Assembly: GCF_020524035.2 (NCBI RefSeq)
Contig: NZ_CP129013.1
Location: forward strand, 992,001-1,056,000
Direction of reading: 5' to 3'
Length of the DNA: 64,000 nucleotides
From: Bacillus carboniphilus
GTDB taxonomy: Bacteria; Bacillota; Bacilli; Bacillales; JAIVKR01
Made by a program: the position numbers and the translations under genes
Shown: piece by piece, positions 58,655-64,000 of the stretch
Layout: every line of letters begins with the position of its first letter
Numbering within the stretch: the stretch's first letter is position 1
The notes under the pieces: generated by a model
Database searches by the model: none
What the model was told of the DNA's origin: nothing
The model's input: the letters and a program-made list of their open reading frames with translations, nothing else

Positions 58655-58957
58655 AAAAGCGGAAGCGGACGGTTAGCGACGTGGGGGCTTGAGCACTCCG
58701 CATGAGATAAAGGAAACACGAAATGCCGAAGGCTTCGATGTTGACTTATCGTAGAGAGGAGAGCGAAAACTTACGAGTCGCTGTGCGCTGGAGCTAGACA
58801 ATTAGAAAAGCGGAAGCGCCTTGCACAACCTCGACAAGCATAAGACAGGTATAAAATGAAGGTGTTCTTTACCTTCATGCATACATGGCTTATGACCTCG
58901 AGAGGTTAGGCGCTGGAGCTAGACAATTAGAAAAGCGGAAGCGCACGATTAGCGACA
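58651..58957 (+). repeat. Tandem family-1 repeat array H (type 1, type 2, truncated third arm)
   Basis: Three units follow each other at the junction AGCTAGACAATTAGAAAAGCGG. H1 (about 58652-58801) is type 1 like C and E. H2 (58802-58926) is type 2 like D1, with CTCGACAAGCATAAG...CTTATGACCTCGAG and apical TGAAGGT-GTTCTTT-ACCTTCA. H3 (from 58927) stops after 31 bases, exactly where the rpe terminator begins. The array sits between the small gene and rpe. Confidence 0.93.
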
Positions 58958-58993
58958 AAAAAGACTGCCTAAACAAATTCAGGCAGTCTTTTT
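58956..58993. terminator. Terminator of rpe (bidirectional in form)
   Basis: AAGACTGCCT and AGGCAGTCTT are perfectly paired with A and T runs on both sides, a few bases after the rpe stop. Confidence 0.92.
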
Positions 58994-58998
58994 CGTAT

Positions 58999-59647
58999 TT
59001 AATAACCTCTAATATCTTCAATCGCTTTCCTTCGGTCTGCCTGATTATAAATAGCAGACCCTGCGACTAGTACATTTGCCCCGGCTTCAATACAAGTTTT
59101 AGCCGTGGTTGAATTAACCCCTCCATCAATTTCAATTTCTAATGAAGGATTATATTGCTCAGCTAATGATTTTACTTGACGTATTTTTGGAACAACACTC
59201 GTAATAAACTGTTGACCTCCAAAGCCAGGATTAACCGTCATCAATAGAACCATATCAATATCGCCAATAATATGCTTGATCATATCAACAGGTGTATGAG
59301 GGTTTAGTACAACACCAGCCTTGATGTTATGAGATTTTATTTGTTGAATCGTTCTGTGCAAGTGACGACATGCTTCTACATGAACAGTGATATAGTCAGC
59401 ACCTGCTTGAACAAACTCGTCGATATAATGTTCTGGGTTTTCAATCATTAGGTGAACATCAAGTGGTAAATTCGTTACTTGTTTTGCTGCATTAACAATA
59501 AGAGGACCAATTGTTATATTTGGTACAAAATGACCATCCATAACATCAATATGTATATAATCAGCACCTCCTCTTTCTACATCTTGAATTTCTTCCCCCT
59601 AATTTTGCAAAGTCTGCTGATAAAATAGAAGGAGCAATTTTTACCAT
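58999..59647 (-). CDS. rpe: Ribulose-phosphate 3-epimerase (one frameshift)
   Basis: Rpe interconverts ribulose-5-P and xylulose-5-P in the pentose phosphate pathway. The barrel shows VKIAPSILSADFAKLG, then after the break EEIQDVERGGADYIHIDVMDG, NPGFGGQQFI and EIDGGVN. The break is at the five-base C run 59595-59599 (one extra base). Corrected, it is 215 residues. The start lies 7 bases after rsgA. A sequencing error is likely. Confidence 0.93.
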
Positions 59648-59653
59648 GAATCC

Positions 59654-60526
59654 TTAATACCTCGGCTTTCTTTCGTTAATTTCATCTAAAAACTCTTTGT
59701 AATGCTGATATCGAAATTCGGCAATCTCTCCATGTTCCACAGCGCTTTTTACCGCACATTTCGGTTCGGCTGTATGGAGACATCCTCGAAATCGACATTC
59801 TGCACTTTTTTCTTTTATCTCAATAAAATAATCTCCTAGTTCTTCCTTTGTAATCTCTTCAAAATCTAACGAACTAAATCCAGGAGTATCTGCCACTAAA
59901 CCATCATTAACATTTAATAGCTCTACATGCCTCGTCGTATGCTTTCCTCTCCCTAAACTTTCTGAAATCGTATTCGTTTCAATGTTTAATGTAGGATTAA
60001 TGGCGTTTAACAAAGATGATTTGCCAACACCGGACTGACCAGCGAAAACGGATATTTTATTTGAAATAAAAGCTTTTATCTCTTTAAGAGACTGTTCTTC
60101 TCGAACAGATGTTAAGATCACATTGTAGCCAATCTTTCTATATTCTTCAACGACCTCTTTTATTGTATCATTTTTCACTAAATCCATTTTGGTGACACAA
60201 ATAATTGGCTTAATATTGTTTGATTCTACTAGAACAAGAAATCGATCTAACAGTTTACTACTAAAATCTGGTTCTAGAGCCGAAAAGACTAATATCGCTT
60301 GGTCAACATTTGAAATAGGAGGTCTAATAAGTTCATTTTTTCTAGGTAAAACCTCCATTATATAGCCACTTAGATCATCCGCCTTTTCATAAATTACTTC
60401 GTCACCAACTAGAAGAGTCGTCTTGTTATTTCGAAACACACCTCTTCCACGACAACTAATAACGCCTTTACGATCTAGAACATAATAAAATCCGCTTAAA
60501 GCTTTTATAATTTTACCAGTCGGCAT
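59654..60526 (-). CDS. rsgA: Ribosome small-subunit-dependent GTPase RsgA
   Basis: RsgA is the 30S maturation GTPase. It has an N-terminal OB fold, permuted GTPase motifs (TKMD before GQSGVGKSSLLNAI, then DTPG) and a C-terminal zinc finger (CRFRGC, H, C). It is 290 residues, as in the family. It is encoded between prkC and rpe as in Bacillus. Confidence 0.97.
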   Translation of the reverse strand: MPTGKIIKALSGFYYVLDRKGVISCRGRGVFRNNKTTLLVGDEVIYEKADDLSGYIMEVLPRKNELIRPPISNVDQAILVFSALEPDFSSKLLDRFLVLVESNNIKPIICVTKMDLVKNDTIKEVVEEYRKIGYNVILTSVREEQSLKEIKAFISNKISVFAGQSGVGKSSLLNAINPTLNIETNTISESLGRGKHTTRHVELLNVNDGLVADTPGFSSLDFEEITKEELGDYFIEIKEKSAECRFRGCLHTAEPKCAVKSAVEHGEIAEFRYQHYKEFLDEINERKPRY

Positions 60527-60550
60527 AATTTCCTCCTTTCTATTAAGAAC

Positions 60551-62518
60551 TTATTCAGGATATGGAACCTCGCCCTCTTTCAGCAATTCCTCATCTAGGT
60601 AGATTTCGTACTTCCCTACCTGTCCAGGCTCTATTTTAAATTCAACTGTTTCTGATACGTTACCACTTATTGGTTTGCTTAAATAAGGAGCTGAAAAATC
60701 ACGATTTGAATCTTCAACCAATATTTTCAAAATAGCCTCTGGACGTTCCTCAGTAGGTACAAATTCAACAGGAAATTCCTTTGTCTCAGTTTTTGCAACT
60801 AGCTTAGGACCTAAAGAATAAGTTACTTTGATTGTTTCTCCTTCATAGACCGTTTTGTTTGGAGATGGAGTTTGACTAATGACTTGTCCTTCTGGTACTT
60901 TCTCAGAATAATCTTCTTCCGACTCCAGTTCTATGTCTTTCCCCTCAAGATAGCTTTTCACTTCATTTTTCGTATAACCCGTTAAATCATCCATTTGATA
61001 GGTTTCCAAACCACTACTTACAACAAATGTAATCGTTGTCTCATCTGGGACTAGCTCTTCATCCTTTTCAAGAGACTGTTTCAAGATCGTTCCTGCTTCT
61101 TGATCATTTGATTGCTCTTTTGAGTTCACGGTGAAACCTGCTTCCTGTAACTCTTTTGCCACTTCATTATAGTTTTCACCAATATAATTTTCTAAAGTAT
61201 AGGTTCCTTTTCCGAGACTAACGTAAATATTTACGAGTGAGTCTTCTTTCGCGCTACTTCCTCCTTCTGGATCAGTCTTAATCACATACCCTTCTGGAAT
61301 TTCATCATCTTCGAGTTCTTTTTGCTCTCCAACTTGAAAGTCAGCAGCCTCGAGCAGTTCAATCCCCTCTTCTAACTTTAAACCTGAAATGTCTGGCACT
61401 TCAATATCTTCAGGCATAAATAGTGAAGGAAAGATAAATAAAGCTAGAATAATCGAAAGTACTAAGACGAAAAACGTAGATACGATAATTTTTGGCCATC
61501 GATTCTTCTTTTTCTTCAGCTTTTTAGTGGTGTTTCCTTGATTGTTTTTTAGATCTTTTTGTTTTAGTTTATTTGGTGTATGGACAAGAGTCTCATCATG
61601 TTGATTTTGTTCAATTAGCGAATCTGATATAACAGGAATAGCTTTCGTTTTTTCATGATCATGTTCAGGAACTGTAAAGCGCGGTTCATATAATCGATCT
61701 CCATCTAAAGCAGTTTTAATGTCATCTCCAAAATCAGCAGCAGATTCATAACGATGAAAAGGATCTTTTGCCATCGATTTTAATACAAGGTTTTCCACAC
61801 TTTGAGGGACTTGCGTGTTCCACCTTTTTATTGATGGTGGCTCAGACTGCAAATGCTTTAAGGCAATCGATATTGCTGATTCCCCGTCAAATGGAAGTCT
61901 TCCTGTTAGCATTTCAAATAAAACAATTCCTAAACTGTAAATATCTGACTTATTCGTTGCAAGACCACCTCTTGCTTGTTCAGGCGACAAATAATGAACA
62001 GAGCCTAATACGGAATTCGTTTGGGTAATTGTCGTTGAGCTTAGAGCAACAGCTATCCCAAAATCTGTGACTTTAATGTTCCCATGTTGATCTACTAATA
62101 TATTATGTGGCTTAATATCACGATGGACGATCCCATTTTCATGAGCATGATTAATAGCGGATACAATTTGTTCTTGAATATGTAATGCTTCCTTTGGATG
62201 TAGTGGGGCATGCTGAGCTATGTATTGTTTGAGCGTTTTACCCTCTACATATTCCATAACAATATAGTATATATCTTTTTCTTCACCAACGTCATAAATA
62301 CTAACAATATTAGGATGGGCAAGACTTGTTGCAGATTGTGCTTCCCGTCTAAATCGACGAATAAAATCATTATCATTGACAAAATCAAACCTTAAAATTT
62401 TAATGGCCACATTCCGATCTAAAATAACGTCTCTTGCTAAATAGACGTTAGCCATTCCGCCTCCACCAATAACTTCTAATATTTTATAACGACCACTTAT
62501 TCTTTTTCCTATCAACAT
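60551..62518 (-). CDS. prkC: Serine/threonine protein kinase PrkC with PASTA repeats
   Basis: PrkC senses peptidoglycan fragments and controls germination, wall metabolism and translation. The kinase domain (1-270) has GGGGMANVYLARD, VAIKIL, HRDIKPHNILVD, DFGIA and APE-like SPEQ. One membrane helix lies at about 345-367. Three PASTA domains follow (about 370-570), then a C-terminal Ig-like domain. It is 655 residues. It overlaps prpC by 7 bases. Confidence 0.97.
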   Translation of the reverse strand: MLIGKRISGRYKILEVIGGGGMANVYLARDVILDRNVAIKILRFDFVNDNDFIRRFRREAQSATSLAHPNIVSIYDVGEEKDIYYIVMEYVEGKTLKQYIAQHAPLHPKEALHIQEQIVSAINHAHENGIVHRDIKPHNILVDQHGNIKVTDFGIAVALSSTTITQTNSVLGSVHYLSPEQARGGLATNKSDIYSLGIVLFEMLTGRLPFDGESAISIALKHLQSEPPSIKRWNTQVPQSVENLVLKSMAKDPFHRYESAADFGDDIKTALDGDRLYEPRFTVPEHDHEKTKAIPVISDSLIEQNQHDETLVHTPNKLKQKDLKNNQGNTTKKLKKKKNRWPKIIVSTFFVLVLSIILALFIFPSLFMPEDIEVPDISGLKLEEGIELLEAADFQVGEQKELEDDEIPEGYVIKTDPEGGSSAKEDSLVNIYVSLGKGTYTLENYIGENYNEVAKELQEAGFTVNSKEQSNDQEAGTILKQSLEKDEELVPDETTITFVVSSGLETYQMDDLTGYTKNEVKSYLEGKDIELESEEDYSEKVPEGQVISQTPSPNKTVYEGETIKVTYSLGPKLVAKTETKEFPVEFVPTEERPEAILKILVEDSNRDFSAPYLSKPISGNVSETVEFKIEPGQVGKYEIYLDEELLKEGEVPYPE

Positions 62519-63276
62519 AGCTCTTCACTCTTTTGTGTCATATTTATTTCATGTTTATACAACACAACTGTAATATTGTCTTCTCCACCTTGGTCATTAG
62601 CAAGGGTCACTAAGTGGTCCGCTTTTTCTTGTAAAGACCAGGAAGAAATTAATACTTTTTCCATTTCTTCTGTCGTTATTTTATTGGATAAACCGTCTGA
62701 ACAAAGAAGAAGAAGATCTTCTTCTTCTAAACAGACTGTTTTTAAATCGATATCGACTTGTTCATTTGTACCTAACGCTCGGATTAAAATATTTTTTTTC
62801 GGGTGGTGATCGGCATCCTCTTGTGAAATTTGTCCAGATTTCACAAGTTCATTTACTAATGAATGATCTTCGGTTATTTGTGAGAAGCCATCTTTATTTA
62901 ATAAATAGCATCTGCTATCTCCAATATGGCCTACTGTTACAAACTGGTTTGCAAAAAGAGCCCCAACAAACGTTGTTCCCATACCTTGACATTCCGAATG
63001 TGCATTTGCATGTTGATGAATGGTTAAATTGATGTCCGATATTTGCTGTTTCAACCAATTTTCTGCTTCCTCAGGGGTAGTGATGTTTGTTTGATTGTTC
63101 CATCGTTCTTTAAACTGTTCTACTGTCATTTGACTTGCTTTATCACCAGCTAAATGTCCACCCATTCCATCTGCAACGACGGCTAATAAATGATTTCTTT
63201 GATTAACAAAAACACCAACACTATCTTCATTATGCGTTCTTACTTTTCCTTGGTCTGTAATATGAACAACGTTCAT
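62512..63276 (-). CDS. prpC: PP2C-type protein phosphatase PrpC
   Basis: PrpC reverses PrkC phosphorylation. The metal-binding motifs are all present: VRTHNEDSVGVF, VADGMGGHLAGDKAS, HIGDSRCYLL, LLLCSDGLSN and GGEDNITVVL. The ATG at 63276 follows GAGGTGA and gives 254 residues, as in B. subtilis. Confidence 0.97.
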   Translation of the reverse strand: MNVVHITDQGKVRTHNEDSVGVFVNQRNHLLAVVADGMGGHLAGDKASQMTVEQFKERWNNQTNITTPEEAENWLKQQISDINLTIHQHANAHSECQGMGTTFVGALFANQFVTVGHIGDSRCYLLNKDGFSQITEDHSLVNELVKSGQISQEDADHHPKKNILIRALGTNEQVDIDLKTVCLEEEDLLLLCSDGLSNKITTEEMEKVLISSWSLQEKADHLVTLANDQGGEDNITVVLYKHEINMTQKSEELC

Positions 63277-63280
63277 CAAA

Positions 63281-64000
63281 TCACCTCGTCTCATCTTGAC
63301 GTTCTTTGGCACGTAATTGCCCACAAGCTGCATCAATATCATGCCCTTGTTCACGTCTAATGGTTACATTAACTCCTTTGTCTTTTAACGTTTGAGCAAA
63401 GAGAAAAATTTGGTCTTTAGGTGTCCGAACGTAATTTCGTTCAGGCACATAGTTTACAGGAATTAAATTGACATGACACTTGATATGGCCAATTAATTTT
63501 GCAAGCTCTTCGGCATGCTCAACTTGATCGTTTACTCCTCCAAACAAGCCGTATTCAAAAGTTACTCTTCTTCCTGTTTTATTTATATAATACTCGATTG
63601 ATTTCATTAAGTCAGGTAATTTATATGCTCGATTAATCGGCATCAATTTTGAACGGATCTCCGTATTTGGAGCGTGTAACGAAACGGCAAAATTAATTTG
63701 CATTTGCTCGTCTGCAAATTGATATATTTTTGGAATAATTCCACTCGTTGAAACGGTAATGTGTCTTGCTCCAATATTTAATCCTAAATCATGATTAATA
63801 ATCTTTAAGAATGACAACATTTCTCCATAATTATCAAAGGGTTCACCAATCCCCATGATGACAACAGAAGAAACACGTTCATTTGTTTCATCGAGCGCTT
63901 GTTGAACTTTCACGACTTGAGCAACTATTTCTCCAGCCTCTAAATTCCGTTTTAGTCCCCCTAGTGTGGAAGCGCAAAACGTACACCCGATCCGACAGCC
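63281..64000 (-). CDS. rlmN: Dual-specificity 23S rRNA/tRNA methyltransferase RlmN (5' end beyond the window)
   Basis: RlmN is the radical-SAM enzyme making m2A2503 in 23S rRNA and m2A37 in tRNAs. The cluster motif CRIGCTFC lies at the window edge. [21 protein letters not shown] and the C-terminal catalytic Cys region ([11 protein letters not shown]) follow. About 110 N-terminal residues lie outside the window. It stops 4 bases before prpC. Confidence 0.96.
   Translation of the reverse strand, partial: GCRIGCTFCASTLGGLKRNLEAGEIVAQVVKVQQALDETNERVSSVVIMGIGEPFDNYGEMLSFLKIINHDLGLNIGARHITVSTSGIIPKIYQFADEQMQINFAVSLHAPNTEIRSKLMPINRAYKLPDLMKSIEYYINKTGRRVTFEYGLFGGVNDQVEHAEELAKLIGHIKCHVNLIPVNYVPERNYVRTPKDQIFLFAQTLKDKGVNVTIRREQGHDIDAACGQLRAKERQDETR

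Noticed and set aside
58651-58957. Regularly spaced repeats as a possible CRISPR array
   Set aside because: Units are 125-150 bases long with conserved interiors, not short repeats with unique spacers, and no cas genes are present.
1-64000. Horizontally acquired island, prophage or insertion sequence
   Set aside because: Gene order matches the Bacillus core chromosome throughout, with no integrase (other than XerC), transposase or phage genes and no shift in codon character outside the repeats.

Overview
The window is a stretch of chromosome from a low-G+C, motile, endospore-forming member of the Bacillaceae. Gene order follows the Bacillus subtilis region from rlmN to cheA almost gene for gene. 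SpoVM marks a spore former, and CodY, FapR, PrkC/PrpC and HslVU (CodWX) are typical of the order. Nearly everything is read from the minus strand. Only rpmB, a 59-codon gene of unknown function and some repeat elements face the other way. No rRNA, tRNA, prophage, transposase or CRISPR array was seen.

In the direction of transcription (right to left) the layout is as follows. 64.0-57.6 kb holds rlmN, prpC-prkC, rsgA, rpe, thiN and spoVM (translation quality, cell-wall signalling, ribosome assembly, sporulation). Around 57.3 kb rpmB diverges from yloU-fakA. 54.7-51.1 kb holds sdaAB-sdaAA-recG. 51.0-47.3 kb is the FapR-controlled lipid operon fapR-plsX-fabD-fabG-acpP. 47.1-36.7 kb holds rnc, smc, ftsY, ylxM-ffh, rpsP-khpA, ylqD-rimM-trmD and rplS (RNA processing, chromosome organisation, protein targeting, ribosome). 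36.6-28.0 kb holds the signal peptidase, rbgA, rnhB, sucCD, dprA and topA. 27.9-22.6 kb holds trmFO, xerC, hslVU and codY. 21.9 kb to the left edge is the fla/che operon flgB to cheA, encoding the basal body, hook, export gate, C-ring and chemotaxis core.

Three things stand out. (1) At least eight intergenic places carry members of two families of structured, relatively G+C-rich repeats. Their stems vary in a compensated way while their loops are constant. Some are tandemly repeated, and two contribute the stop codon of the neighbouring gene. (2) The fla/che operon lacks flhF, flhG (ylxH), the receiver half of cheB and swrD (flbD), and its hook protein carries an insert of about 200 residues. 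(3) Twelve conserved genes, several essential, are broken by fifteen single-base shifts, mostly in homopolymer runs. These look like uncorrected sequencing errors rather than gene decay, so the genes are annotated at full length here with the shift positions given.
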